In this document: positions 36,735 through 50,099 of the stretch, piece after piece
How the letters are laid out: each line of letters starts with the position of its first letter
Numbering within the stretch: the first letter of the stretch is position 1
Assembly: GCA_035048485.1 (NCBI GenBank)
Contig: CM068593.1
Coordinates: 3,670,535-3,734,534 of the forward strand
Source of the DNA: Pteria penguin
Taxonomy: Eukaryota; Mollusca; Bivalvia; Pterioida; Pteriidae
DNA length: 64,000 bases
Direction of reading: 5' to 3'
Made by a program: the position numbers and the translations under genes
Notes under the pieces: model-generated
The model's database searches: none
What the model was told of the DNA's origin: nothing
The model's input: the letters and a program-made list of their open reading frames with translations, nothing else

Positions 36735-36911
36735 CACAGTCTGCCCACCGCCCATTTGCCGGAAGTAGCTCCGTACAGACCTCATTGCCATTCGCATCCG
36801 GTTCGTTAGGTGACCAAAAACTAGTTGTTGACGTCACAGTTGTCAATGATGACGCATACATCCACGTTCCTTCCTTAAAGTAACCTACGACTCCAATGAA
36901 ATAGCGCTCTC
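36735..36911 (-). pseudogene. C-type lectin terminal exon, lacks its C-terminus
   Basis: A splice acceptor (TTACATTCCAG) ends at 36912 on the minus strand. The exon reads ERYFIGVVGYFKEGTWMYAS, then SFWSPNEPDANGNEVCTELL and GRWADCECT. This is the second half of a C-type lectin domain: the FIG and EGTW core, an EPD (EPN-type) sugar-binding motif, the NE..C pair and the GRWADCEC segment near WND. After CECT the sequence runs straight into minisatellite, so the closing FVCE strand and stop are lost. Earlier exons were not identified. The inverted copy keeps the FVCE end but has a nonsense codon. Confidence 0.75.
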
Positions 36912-37067
36912 CTGGAATGTAATAAGACTTGTCGATACAGCGATATGAGGTAGGGGAAGGCGGATAGGGAAGGAGGGGGGTGGTTTCAAATTTTTTCCCG
37001 TTTTATTCTTAGAAATTTACTATAGAACATTAAATAACAAACCCCCCCCCCCCCCCTTGCGCATGCT

Positions 37068-37333
37068 TTTTATTATAAATTTTTAAATGTACGTCCTTTG
37101 ATTGTTCTGCTGTTACGGTGAGTGGGAAGGTGGGCCCGCAAACCGGTTAACCACACCATTTGTTTGGCTTTTGTCAAATTAAATGACCGTCCTAAGTCGG
37201 TATCGTAATTGCACTACAATCAAATATTTTTGTAATGTGATATATGTTCTAGTATATTATTTATATTCATGTATTGTATAGCTCTATGGTGACTTCTGCC
37301 ACATAACTGAGCCAGTAACTCCTCTTTTTTCTT
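37068..37333 (+). mobile_element. Short 3' fragment of the 7481-9645 Penelope family
   Basis: It matches the last ~265 bp of the copy at 24740-25440, from TATAAATTTTTAAATGTACG to AACTCCTCTTTTTTC. The paralogous inverted block lacks it (see GCAGGCGCAAGG region near 55397), so it inserted after duplication or was lost there. Confidence 0.85.
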
Positions 37334-37429
37334 CTATGTCTATGACGGTATACATGTTTATACGTTGGCTGACGTTCCCTATCCCTATAAGTAGGTCCGT
37401 GACATAATATTATCAGGCATGTGCCTCCA

Positions 37430-37712
37430 CCGTATAATGGTTGACTGAATATTGTTTTATGTCACTCCACGATTATTTCACGTGTGTGGTGACTGCATCG
37501 GCATGATAGATTGCATAGAAATTTAGACCTTTGCAACGGACCCACCCGAAGCAGTGAAGGATCTTTTAGGTGCCACTTCGACCGTGACATGGGACCTCGG
37601 TTTTTACTGTCTCATCCGAAAGACAGAACACTGATGTGCCTGCGGTGGAGAGTCGAACCCGGGACCTCTCGGTCACGCACCGAACACCTCATCCACTAGG
37701 CCGCACCGGCTT
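37430..37712 (-). mobile_element. tRNA-derived SINE, minus strand
   Basis: On the minus strand GCCGGTGCGGCCTAGTGG (A box) and GGGTTCGACTCTCC (B box) are followed by CTGTCTTTCGGATGAG and ACCGAGGTCCCATGTC. This is the same element as 55006-55290 in the inverted block. Tail near GTGACATAAAACAATATTC. Confidence 0.85.
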
Positions 37713-38440
37713 CTTTATTCTGTGAATCATAATTAATATTTATTTCAATCTGAATGTAGCGTCCAGTGATGACTGATGATGGAAGCCGAACATTACGGGA
37801 ATTGGAACCAGTGACATTTGGAATAGTAGCGAACTTTTCTGTTTGTCGACCTGGGAGCGAACACAGACTTGAGATGCATACTATTTAGTGAGTTTCCAGC
37901 AAGAGTCCCAGATCCACCGCTGCGTAAAGTTGATTAACTAACCCATTTCTCTGGGCCTGTCAAAACCATTATGCGGAACGTGCCGGATGGCTTCCTTTCT
38001 GATGATGGAAGGATCTTTGTTCCAACTTGTTCCCGAAATATTGGTAGCTTAGCAACAGACTTCAATAAACATGGCGTTACATTCTGCAGTGTATTTGTTT
38101 TCAGAGTCTTTATTAATTTTCCCCTTCAGACTGGAATATGGATGAGTCTGAAACGTTCTAGTTAACTCACAATCTCTTCTTCAAACTTGAAGTACTCTAT
38201 TTAAAAACTACGTATTTAATCATTTCCACACCTTTTCTGCCATCTTGGAATGATATGGAACTACTAAAGTAGTCGTTCCTGCTCATCCATTCAGTTCCTG
38301 CGCAAAGGCGCGTTCTATTAACAGAAACAACCGGAACAATTCGAAGGTTCGGCATCATGGAAGGCACCCTAATCAATTACAGGGGAGTGACAACAACACT
38401 TTACACTACTTGAACACATATGAATAACTTACCTCCACCA
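37713..38440. other. Remainder of the duplicated block, unassigned
   Basis: Matches 54530-55000 inverted (for example ATGCGGAACGTGCCGGATGG). Short open frames (64 codons at 37971) have no recognisable domain. Confidence 0.5.
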
Positions 38441-38504
38441 TATATCTGGTTTCCGACACAACAAAGCAGTATAAGCAGATGAATAGAAAGTCTTTATAAA
38501 TTCT

Positions 38505-38925
38505 TTATAAATTTTTTTTATTAATAATATATGTAGGACAATATATATATATAAATATATCATGTACTGAAATGTATTGTTTATACTACATATGAAATAT
38601 AAGTGTATTCAATTGACAAGTAGTACTAGTAATGTAATGAAGTATACATATATATATACACACATATATACACATAAACATACACATAAAAACATACACA
38701 CATATATACGGTATATATACATATACATACACACATACATATACACATATATACATATACCGGTAAGTATATTGTTGAATATATGCAATGATGATAATTA
38801 GATATTACGTTCACAATAGTTAAAGTATGAGCAAGTTCTATGATAATAATGATAATAGAGTTTAGGCTACAAACAAGTTTTTCCAAGTGTGCCATCGCTT
38901 ATTAAATTCATCTTCACCTCCTTTT
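38505..38925 (-). other. LINE 3' UTR with TA/CA simple repeats
   Basis: Between the ORF2 stop (about 38926) and the A-rich end. Dominated by TATA/CACATA simple sequence at 38640-38765. Confidence 0.6.
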
Positions 38926-41900
38926 CTACCTTTCAGTCTCATAGTAATTCAACAAATATGTTTTAAAACCACAGAAAGTCATATTGGCACTTTGTCTTGA
39001 TTTTATATAAATGAAACATTTAAGGAGAACAATAATTAAGTTTAATGTATTATAATTATATTGATGAACTCCAAATATTATATTGGATGGTGATAAGAAA
39101 ATATTTAAATTTGTGTTAAAACGAATCCAGTTTTCCAATTCCATCCACAAAGCCCTAACTGGAATACAAAGGACAAATAAGTGAACGATAGTCTCTGATT
39201 CTGTATTACATACATTGCATAACGGAGAATTCTTAATTTTAATGATATTTAACAGTTTATTTGTAGCCAATATTCTATGAATTATTCTGACCTGAAACCA
39301 TCTCAATTTAGTGTCTTTTGTGATTCTAAAAGGATTTTAAAATGTTTGTTTCCAAAAGTTAGAGGGTGTATGTACTAAATTTAAACTAGGGTCATTTACC
39401 CATTTTAATTCACATTTTGGTTTTTTATATGCAGATTTGATGAAAATTTCATATATGTCCTTGCAGCCTTTTTCAGAAGCCAAAATAATTTTCAAAAATG
39501 CTGGCAAACAAGGTAAATTACTTTTATTAGGGCTATCTTTGAGGACTGGCCACACTTTTACTAAAGATTTAACCAAACCGAAAGATGTTGTAAAAGGTAG
39601 ATTTACTGAAAAATTGTTTGCATAACTCTTGATGAGAGAGTACATCACCATTATTTTTTAGTAAGTCTTGGACAAAGATAAATCCTTTTTTGTAAAGATT
39701 TTGAATGACCATAGATTTATTATCAACTCTAATAAGGGGATTATACCATAGTGGGGAAAGCAGAATTTCATTTATAGACTGGGGGGTCACTTTTGTTTGA
39801 AATTCCATAAGAGAAGTTAATACTTCTTTCCAGAAAGGATTCGCAGTATTCCGAATCAGTTTATTTATATAATCTATACCAAAATGGGAAATGGCTTTAA
39901 TATCACTATTTATTGTTATGCTAAATACGCGGATCCAAATGCAATCTGAGCGAAATAGTCTGCGAATCCATGTAATTTTTAATGATTTAATGAAATTTTC
40001 AATATCAATCATTCTGCATCCCCCCTCTTGGTAATCCTGAATGATGGTATTTCTAGAAATTCTATCTTTTTTGTTATTCCAAATAAAGTTATAGAAACTT
40101 TTTTGAAGTTGATTGATATTTTTAGATGCAGGTTTTGGTAATGCTATGAAAAGATGTGTTAATTTTGGTAAAAGAATGGATTTTACTACTGTATTTTACC
40201 AAGAGTAGTGAGATTTCTCCTTGACCAAGATTTAATATTTTTAATAATAGTTTGCACACCCTCATCAAAGTTAAGTTTCTCAACATTCTCTAAATTTGCA
40301 GTAAAATTTATACCTAAAATGTTGAAAGGTTCATTTGTCCAAGTAAGATTGGTATCAGTACATAAATTTTCAGTAGAGTTACATTTAGAGCCAATCCAGA
40401 TAAGCTTTTGTTTTAGTAATATTTGGTTTCAGACCAGAATATTTCGAGAATTGGAATAATAAGTCCAATGCGCTTTTCAGACATTTTTCAGTACCATCGA
40501 GAAAAAGTGCTGTATCATCAGCATATTGCAACAGACATACATTATGAGGTCCAATATTGATACCTTTAATATGGTGATTTTGGCGAACAAGTATTCCCAT
40601 AATCTCTACACATAGGAGAAAGATATATGGAGAAACAGGATCGCCCTGACGGCAGCCGCGCCCTATTTTAAAGAATTTAGAGAAAATACCATTCTGCAAA
40701 ACGCAAAGAGAAGCTTCATTATTTAAAATCTTTATCCAATTTATAAGATTTGGTCCAAAATTGAAAAAAACTAAGAGATTTGTACAAAAACTTCCAGGAA
40801 ACCGAATCAAAGGCTTTTTCAAAATCTATTAAAAGAAGCATTCCAGGAATATTGTTTTCTTTAGCTGAGTATAGCGTATCATAGATTAGACGGGTATTTT
40901 CTCAAATAAATCTACCTTTCAGGAAACCTCTTTCATTTTCATGTATAAGAAAATTTAAAACAGACTTAATTCTATAAGCTATACATGATGACAAGAATTT
41001 TATATTGTACATTCAAGATGATATAGGGCGCCAGTTCTTCAAATATTCACGAGGCTTATCTCCCTATGGCAAAATTGATATAATTCCCTGCTTTTGGGTT
41101 TGTGATAAATTTCCTTTTGCAAAAGCTAAATTTATTGATTTAAGATAAAATTCAAAAAAAAAAAACTTATAAAACTCTACAGTAAAGCCATCAGGACCAG
41201 GCGATTTGTCATTCTTCATGTTCTTGAGTGTTAATGAGGTTTCTGGATATGATATGGTGTTTTCCTCAAGTGCACTTGCTTGATGGTCATTCAGAATATG
41301 AACTTGATCTTTATTTATTATAGTTTCTAAATTGATATTTTCCAGGTGTTGATCTTGGTTTGCACATAATTGAGTGTAAAACAATTCATTTTCTTTTAAA
41401 ATATCTGTCTGGTCCACAATGGTTTCACCGGCAGAGTTTTTAATTTTGGAGACAGTTTTATTGACAAAATTTCTTTTTTCTAAACTAAGAAAGTATTTTG
41501 ATGGTTTTTCGCCATCCTCTATCCATTTAGCTCTTGTTCGAATAAATAACCCTTTAATATGATCCTGCCGAAATTGTTCTAATTGATCATTTAGTGTTGA
41601 GATACGAATTTGGATTGATGGATCATTATTTTCTAAAAAAGTTTCCTGTAATTTCTTTAATTCATTCTCAATTTTTTCAATTTGTTTATTTTTATCTCTT
41701 TTCTTAGCTGATGAATAGATGATGGTCAAACCTCTAATTTCAAGAAGAAGCATTTCAATAAACAGTTGATCATCTATAGTATTTTCTGTTTGGGAGGGGG
41801 TAGCATATTGTTCTTTAAGATTAGAAATGATAGATTTTACTTTATTTACATAAATATTATCTTTAAGAAGAGAGTTGTTAAACTTCCAGAATCCTTTTCC

Positions 41901-42634
41901 CTTTTTGAAATCATTTAATTTAATGGAGAACTCAATGATTGAATGGTCAATTCTATAACCTGGTACAATATTGGTGGTGTCAATTAAGGACATTAATTCA
42001 TTAGATGTTAAAAAGAAGTCTAATCTTGCCTTTTTGATGGGGTTATGACAAAACCATGTACATGCTTTGGAGTTTTCGTGTTGTATTCTCCATGGATCAC
42101 ATAAATTTGCATTTGCTTTGATGTTAAGAAGTTTATCCCTTGATTTGGGATTATTAACATGTTTGTAGTTATAGCAATCTATATGAGGATCTTGTACCAA
42201 GTTCATATCACCACCTATGATTACAAAGTCTCCATCAAAATTATCAATTCCATCTTGTACATTATCATAAAACCATGGAGAGTCTTTATTAGGGCCATAT
42301 ATGTGATTAAAAGAATGGTATATTTGTTTTCAATACGGACCTCCAGGTATAGCATATTACGATTATCATCTGCGTCCTCCTTTGTAACCTCAAACTCAAA
42401 GTTATTGTTGAACAATATGGCTACCCCCCCTCGCTGTAGATTTCCCGGGGCTAATATAGATATCGTATCCCCAAAGCGATCGTACCAAGTTTTCATCTTT
42501 TGCTTCAAAGTGGGTATCCTGGAGAAAATATATAGAGTAATTTTTATTTTAAATGTAATTAAGTACATCACGTTTTTTCTCCATGCTACCCAGTCCTCGG
42601 CAATTCATAGACATAATCTTAATAACGTTACTCA
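38926..42634 (-). pseudogene. LINE ORF2 (proximal copy A): AP endonuclease, RT and C-terminal domain
   Basis: ATG at 42634 (MSNVIKIMSMNCRGLG). A TAA soon interrupts at about 42546 (LNYI, stop, NKNYSIYF). Endonuclease motifs follow: GDFVIIGGDMNLVQDP and GYRIDHSIIEFS. RT motifs: TRAKWIEDGEKPSKYFLSLE, NDKSPGPDGFTVEFYKFF, LLLIDFEKAFDSV (motif A), GCRQGDPVSPYIFLLCVEIM (motif B), LLQYADDTALFLDGTEK (catalytic YADD). The C-terminus at 40012-38926 includes FWKEVLTSL, LWYNPLI and a zinc-knuckle-like CNVCNTESETIVHLF. Only this copy has the C-terminal part. Several stops and indels break it into at least six frames. Relation to L1/Tx1 rests on the linker, RT and paired ORF1. Confidence 0.88.
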
Positions 42635-43142
42635 TTTAGAAATCGGGCCGGAGAGATAAGTAACAAAATATGTTAATGCATATAAAGACAAAATGTATAC
42701 ACATAAAGAAATGCATGCATATGACATAATGATATATACTAGTACATAGGAAGAAAACCAATACACATCACCATCTCACTGTACATAGCTATATCACGGG
42801 CATAGTCTCTCAACCAGGGGGAGATAATACTCACTCAGGGACAATATAAGAATAACAAAATCGCGATACGTATACACCGAATATTCTATATATATTATAT
42901 AATTCAGTTCACCATGAAACTGAGGACTTACCATACAAGCAGTATAATTCCCATTCACACACACATAAGACACACACAATATACTAAGACACAGAAACAT
43001 GAAGTCAAAAGAGTCGCTGAGATGGTCCCTGACAATACACACTGTAAAACACAGACACGTGTATGGGTCAATAAACAGATCGCTCTGCTGGAATTAAACA
43101 AATTTTAACTTTATGTTACATCCAGTTGTATTAAACTCATAT

Positions 43143-44032
43143 ATATCCTCACTTGGTATTTAGTTTCTGTGCAATATTATCAAAAATATTCAAATTTATG
43201 ACGGCGTCCTTCGGTGTCCAATGCGAAAACTCTACTGTTATAGTACCAAGCCGAGTGCACTTTTTCGCTCTCTTTCAATGCTTTGATGAGATCAGCATTC
43301 ATTTGCGTTATATGGTCTAACATAAGGAACTTTTGAGTGCTTGGCGGTTTCTTATTATCAATGTCTTTGTTTCGGCGTTGATACATCTCACAATAACCGG
43401 TCTTGGTCCTCGGCTGTTTCCTGGAATCCTATGAATTGCAAAAATGTTAACCGGATTGATGTTCACATTGACTTTTTCACTCAGTAACGCACAAAGATCT
43501 TCTCGGAGGTTCTCTTTGGGTCGCTCCTGCCAGTTTAGAATCTTTATATTATTCTTTTTGCGAATACTGCTGATTGTAATTTGCCATTCACAAGCTTGAT
43601 TGGACCATTCTGCTGCACTCGTTCACCGTTTCGTTCATCTTTCGAATTTCTGCGGCTTGTGACATTACTTTTTCCCGTAAATGATCGACATCTAGATTTA
43701 TTCCATCAGCCTTTTCAGAAAATATGCTTGCCATCTCTGCAAAATCAATTGATATGGTTTTGAATTTTCGTTTTTGTATCTTCTTCTATTTCTGCCTAGA
43801 CCTGTTTCTTGATTTCCTCTTTTAATGTTTCTTTCACTTCCTTTACAATTTCAGATTTCATTTCGGACTTAATTTCCCTGATAATGTTTTGTACTATTAG
43901 TTGAACGTCACTTTTGCTCACTATTTCTTTTTTAATTTCTCCTAAACAGTCCTGTATCGTTTTGAGTTCATTTGTTATGCTGCGCTGCTATCTGGGTTAA
44001 GGTCCGAACTGCTTGTTCGTTGTTTTTAGTTG
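43143..44032 (-). pseudogene. LINE ORF1 (copy A), partial
   Basis: The same as the 46990-47876 ORF1 but lacking the N-terminus, which lies outside the duplicated unit. It contains an RRM-like part (ILNWQERPKENLREDL..., IHRIPGNSRGPRPVIVRC) and a C-terminal domain ending DTEGRRHKFEYF. Its 5' side is fused directly to the interrupted RT of copy B at 44032/44033. Confidence 0.85.
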
Positions 44033-46479
44033 CTGTATTTTACCAAGAGTAGTGAGATTTCTCCTTGACCAAGATTTAATATTTTTAATAATAGTTTGCA
44101 CACCCTCATCAAAGTTAAGTTTCTCAACATTCTCTAAATTTGCAGTAAAATTTATACCTAAAATGTTGAAAGGTTCATTTGTCCAAGTAAGATTGGTATC
44201 AGTACATAAATTTTCAGTAGAGTTACATTTAGAGCCAATCCAGATAGCTTTTGTTTTAGTAATATTTGGTTTCAGACCAGAATATTTCGAGAATTGGAAT
44301 AATAAGTCCAATGCGCTTTTCAGACATTTTTCAGTACCATCGAGAAAAAGTGCTGTATCATCAGCATATTGCAACAGACATACATTATGAGGTCCAATAT
44401 TGATACCTTTAATATGGTGATTTTGGCGAAACAAGTATTCCCATAATCTCTACACATAGGAGAAAGATATATGGAGAAACAGGATCGCCCTGACGGCAGC
44501 CGCGCCCTATTTTAAAGAATTTAGAGAAAATACCATTCTGCAAAACGCAAAGAGAAGCTTCATTATTTAAAATCTTTATCCAATTTATAAGATTTGGTCC
44601 AAAATTGAAAAAAACTAAGAGATTTGTACAAAAACTTCCAGGAAACCGAATCAAAGGCTTTTTCAAAATCTATTAAAAGAAGCATTCCAGGAATATTGTT
44701 TTCTTTAGCTGAGTATAGCGTATCATAGATTAGACGGGTATTTTCTCAAATAAATCTACCTTTCAGGAAACCTCTTTGATTTTCATGTATAAGAAAATTT
44801 AAAACAGACTTAATTCTATTAGCTATACATGATGACAGAATTTTATATTGTACATTCAAGATGATATAGGGCGCCAGTTCTTCAAATATTCACGAGGCTT
44901 ATCTCCCTATGGCAAAATTGATATAATTCCCTGCTTTTGGGTTTGTGATAAATTTCCTTTTGCAAAAGCTAAATTTATTGATTTAAGATAAAATTCAAAA
45001 AAAAAAAACTTATAAAACTCTACAGTAAAGCCATCAGGACCAGGCGATTTGTCATTCTTCATGTTCTTGAGTGTTAATGAGGTTTCTGGATATGATATGG
45101 TGTTTTCCTCAAGTGCACTTGCTTGATGGTCATTCAGAATATGAACTTGATCTTTATTTATTATAGTTTCTAAATTGATATTTTCCAGGTGTTGATCTTG
45201 GTTTGCACATAATTGAGTGTAAAACAATTCATTTTCTTTTAAAAATATCTGTCTGGTCCACAATGGTTTCACCGGCAGAGTTTTTAATTTTGGAGACAGT
45301 TTTATTGACAAAATTTCTTTTTTCTAAACTAAGAAAGTATTTTGATGGTTTTTCGCCATCCTCTATCCATTTAGCTCTTGTTCGAATAAATAACCCTTTA
45401 ATATGATCCTGCCGAAATTGTTCTAATTGATCATTTAGTGTTGAGATACGAATTTGGATTGATGGATCATTATTTTCTAAAAAAGTTTCCTGTAATTTCT
45501 TTAATTCATTCTCATTTTTTTCAATTTGTTTATTTTTATCTCTTTTCTTAGCTGATGAATAGATGATGGTCAAACCTCTAATTTCAAGAAGAAGCATTTC
45601 AATAAACAGTTGATCATCTATAGTATTTTCTGTTTGGGAGGGGGTAGCATATTGTTCTTTAAGATTAGAAATGATAGATTTTACTTTATTTACATAAATA
45701 TTATCTTTAAGAAGAGAGTTGTTAAACTTCCAGAATCCTTTTCCCTTTTTGAAATCATTTAATTTAATGGAGAACTCAATGATTGAATGGTCAATTCTAT
45801 AACCTGGTACAATATTGGTGGTGTCAATTAAGGACATTAATTCATTAGATGTTAAAAAGAAGTCTAATCTTGCCTTTTTGATGGGGTTATGACAAAACCA
45901 TGTACATGCTTTGGAGTTTTCGTGTTGTATTCTCCATGGATCACATAAATTTGCATTTGCTTTGATGTTAAGAAGTTTATCCCTTGATTTGGGATTATTA
46001 ACATGTTTGTAGTTATAGCAATCTATATGAGGATCTTGTACCAAGTTCATATCACCACCTATGATTACAAAGTCTCCATCAAAATTATCAATTCCATCTT
46101 GTACATTATCATAAAACCATGGAGAGTCTTTATTAGGGCCATATATGTTGATTAAAAGAATGGTATATTTGTTTTCAATACGGACCTCCAGGTATAGCAT
46201 ATTACGATTATCATCTGCGTCCTCCTTTGTAACCTCAAACTCAAAGTTATTGTTGAACAATATGGCTACCCCCCCTCGCTGTAGATTTCCCGGGGCTAAT
46301 ATAGATATCGTATCCCCAAAGCGATCGTACCAAGTTTTCATCTTTTGCTTCAAAGTGGGTATCCTGGAGAAAATATATAGAGTAATTTTTATTTTAAATG
46401 TAATTAAGTACATCACGTTTTTTCTCCATGCTACCCAGTCCTCGGCAATTCATAGACATAATCTTAATAACGTTACTCA
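44033..46479 (-). pseudogene. LINE ORF2 (distal copy B), truncated at the duplication junction
   Basis: ATG at 46479 and the same early TAA as copy A. Frame 46416-45229 is open through the endonuclease (GGDMNLVQDP, SDH-type IDHS) into the RT linker. It is then shifted by one base (an extra A at 45240-45245). The remaining RT runs to the YADD segment (44434-44000 frame) and stops being collinear at 44033. There it joins copy A's ORF1 instead of the RT C-terminus. Stops shared with copy A show the element was already inactive before the duplication. Confidence 0.88.
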
Positions 46480-46989
46480 TTTAGAAATCGGGCCGGAGAG
46501 ATAAGTAACAAAATATGTTAATGCATATAAAGACAAAATGTATACACATAAAGAAATGCATGCATATGACATAATGATATATACTAGTACATAGGAAGAA
46601 AACCAATACACATCACCATCTCACTGTACATAGCTATATCACGGGCATAGTCTCTCAACCAGGGGGAGATAATACTCACTCAGGGACAATATAAGAATAA
46701 CAAAATCGCGATACGTATACACCGAATATTCTATATATATTATATAATTCAGTTCACCATGAAACTGAGGACTTACCATACAAGCAGTATAATTCCCATT
46801 CACACACACATAAGACACACACAATATACTAAGACACAGAAACATGAAGTCAAAAGAGTCGCTGAGATGGTCCCTGACAATACACACTGTAAACACAGAC
46901 ACGTGTATGGGTCAATAAACAGATCGCTCTGCTGGAATTAAACAAATTTTAACTTTATGTTACATCCAGTTGTATTAAACTCATATATA

Positions 46990-48055
46990 TCCTCACTTGG
47001 TATTTAGTTTCTGTGCAATATTATCAAAAATATCAAATTTATGACGGCGTCCTTCGGTGTCCAATGCGAAAACTCTACTGTTATAGTACCAAGCCGAGTG
47101 CACTTTTTCGCTCTCTTTCAATGCTTTGATGAGATCAGCATTCATTTGCGTTATATGGTCTAACATAAGGAACTTTTGAGTGCTTGGCGGTTTCTTATTA
47201 TCAATGTCTTTGTTTCGGCGTTTGATACATCTCACAATAACCGGTCTTGGTCCTCGGCTGTTTCCTGGAATCCTATGAATTGCAAAAATGTTAACCGGAT
47301 TGATGTTCACATTGACTTTTTCACTCAGTAACGCACAAAGATCTTCTCGGAGGTTCTCTTTGGGTCGCTCCTGCCAGTTTAGAATCTTTATATTATTCTT
47401 TTGCGAATACTGCTGATTGTAATTTGCCATTCACAAGCTTGATTGGACCATTCTGCTGCACTCGTTCACCGTTTCGTTCATCTTTCGAATTTCTGCGGCT
47501 TGTGACATTACTTTTTCCCGTAAATGATCGACATCTAGATTTATTCCATCAGCCTTTTCAGAAAATATGCTTGCCATCTCTGCAAAATCAATTGATATGG
47601 TTTTGAATTTTCGTTTTTGTATCTTCTTCTATTTCTGCCTAGACCTGTTTCTTGATTTCCTCTTTTAATGTTTCTTTCACTTCCTTTACAATTTCAGATT
47701 TCATTTCGGACTTAATTTCCCTGATAATGTTTTGTACTATTAGTTGAACGTCACTTTTGCTCACTATTTCTTTTTTAATTTCTCCTAAACAGTCCTGTAT
47801 CGTTTTGAGTTCATTTGTTATGCTGCGCTGCTATCTGGGTTAAGGTCCGAACTGCTTGTTCGTTGTTTTTAGTTGCTTGTTTTCCGGACACCACTGTTTG
47901 TTAAACGGAGTTTGAAACGGAATTTAGGTTCAATTGCACCAATTTCTTCTTCTCTCTTGTTCCTTTTGATTTCATTTCTATCGCCTTTGGCGTTTCTTCT
48001 GTACATCTAGCCGTCGTATCGATCTTAGTTAAATTTCCACTTGCCATACTTGTGA
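46990..48055 (-). pseudogene. LINE ORF1 (copy B): coiled coil, RRM and C-terminal domain
   Basis: A minus-strand ATG near 48048 (MASGNLTKIDTTARCTEETP) opens the N-terminus, with a stop and shifts near 47900. A Glu/Lys-rich coiled-coil region (EIKSEMKSEIVKEVKETLKE) lies at about 47760-47650. From 47430 to 46993 an open frame of 145 codons carries the RRM-like and C-terminal domains (NIKILNWQERPKENLREDL, IHRIPGNSRGPRPVIVRCIK, RVFALDTEGRRHKF). This is the L1 ORF1p (Transposase_22) layout: an RNA-binding chaperone that forms the ribonucleoprotein with ORF2p. Confidence 0.85.
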
Positions 48056-48296
48056 TAAGTAGTCACTTCTCCTTTGTTCTCCTTTGTTAGAATATTTTAC
48101 AAATTTCTTTCCTAATTTCTCCAACTACACGCAATGTTTTTGATAAATAATTAAATCCAGTCGAGTCACTATATATTTCCCTCCAAATGATATGAGTTTT
48201 GAGGTGTAATATCGTCGGTAAATAACTATTTTTTAAAAAAATATAGCAGAACTGAAAATAACGTGCCACTCCATTGCGTATCACGTGACTCCTCCC
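48056..48296 (-). promoter_or_regulatory. LINE 5' UTR
   Basis: Between the target-site duplication and the first ORF1 ATG. It starts GGGAGGAGTCACGTGATACG, with an E-box CACGTG a few bases in. An internal promoter is expected here by analogy with other LINEs. Confidence 0.5.
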
Positions 48297-48311
48297 GTCT
48301 TTATAAATTCT

Positions 48312-48756
48312 GATTAATTTTTAATCTCTCCCTCCCTCTTTCATTCTTTTTATTTTTTAACTTCTGCTTTGTCTCATCTTACTTTTCCGGGGTTCGAATT
48401 TAGGGGCATCATTGTGAGAAACATGACCAACGATAATTGTCCCCGGAAATATTTAAAGTTTCACTTCGGTTGTCATATCCGTATGTCACATTTCATCCAT
48501 ATTAACACTAATATAATCTACCATCTGATGAAATACTTTCTGATAATTAGAGTCTCCAGAACCCCTAATATATAAAATCTAAGTCAAATAATAAGAAAAA
48601 TTATTTTGGAAAATATTTTATTTCATAAATTTGCCTATTTAGTGAGTTAAACAAAATATTTTATTGAATGTGCACTTTTGTACATAATTGGAAAATAATA
48701 AAACTTTAATGTCACAGTCCATGATCTACTGCCGGAATACACTGTCCACAGAAAAC
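48312..48756. other. Non-coding DNA
   Basis: No gene recognised. Confidence 0.4.
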
Positions 48757-48759
48757 CTG

Positions 48760-49725
<966 letters not shown>

Positions 49726-50099
49726 CTGTTATTGCTTTATGTCGCATGGGAAATATTTCCCTATCTGACGACAGAGTACAAGTAGCAAGAAATCTTTAAA
49801 AAGAATCATTAAGACAGTTAAGATGTGTTATTTTTAGCTAGTACATTTACATGCGTAGTACTATTTCAGTGATCGATGTATATAATTTAACTTTAATTAC
49901 TCCAAGCTGATAGAAATTTATCATGTTTGATAAGCATATTTCCATGCAGAAAAAATAATTATAAAGATGATCACCGCAACTTAAATATGTTGATTGTTTG
50001 TCATTTTAATTAATAATCGGTAATTAACTCTTATAATAAATTAGCATGAAAGTAAGTGTATATGTTCGTATTGAAATTCAATCTGTAAGAGACAACATC

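Larger units (their letters stand above)
34160..38440 (+). repeat. Segmental block, inverted copy at 54530-56505
   Basis: Starting near TTAATAAATCAGTAAAATGG and ending at AACTTACCTCCACCA, this matches the reverse complement of 54530-56505. It contains a LINE (34282-36277) and a Penelope fragment (about 37068-37333) that the other copy lacks. Shared contents are the minisatellite, a MITE, the lectin exon and a SINE. Confidence 0.85.
38490..48311 (-). mobile_element. L1/Tx1-type LINE with 15-bp target-site duplication and internal duplication
   Basis: GTCTTTATAAATTCT stands at 38490-38504 and 48297-48311. Between them lies one minus-strand LINE. The 5' end is GGGAGGAGTCACGTGAT at 48296; ORF1 and ORF2 follow, and the 3' end is near 38505 after TTATTAATAAAAAAAATTTA. 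The interval is 9.8 kb because 3.84 kb (40189-44032) is repeated as 44033-47876. Without the duplication the element is about 5.95 kb, a normal size for full-length L1/Tx1 elements. Confidence 0.9.

Noticed and set aside
37993..38060. CTGATGA ... CCCGAAATATT, resembling a hammerhead core
   Set aside because: Stem II does not pair next to GAAA, and the inverted copy changes the would-be stem without compensation.
42794..43042. 82-codon minus frame between LINE ORF1 and ORF2 (also 46639-46902)
   Set aside because: Lies in the inter-ORF spacer of the LINE, low complexity, no domain; repeated only because the unit is duplicated.
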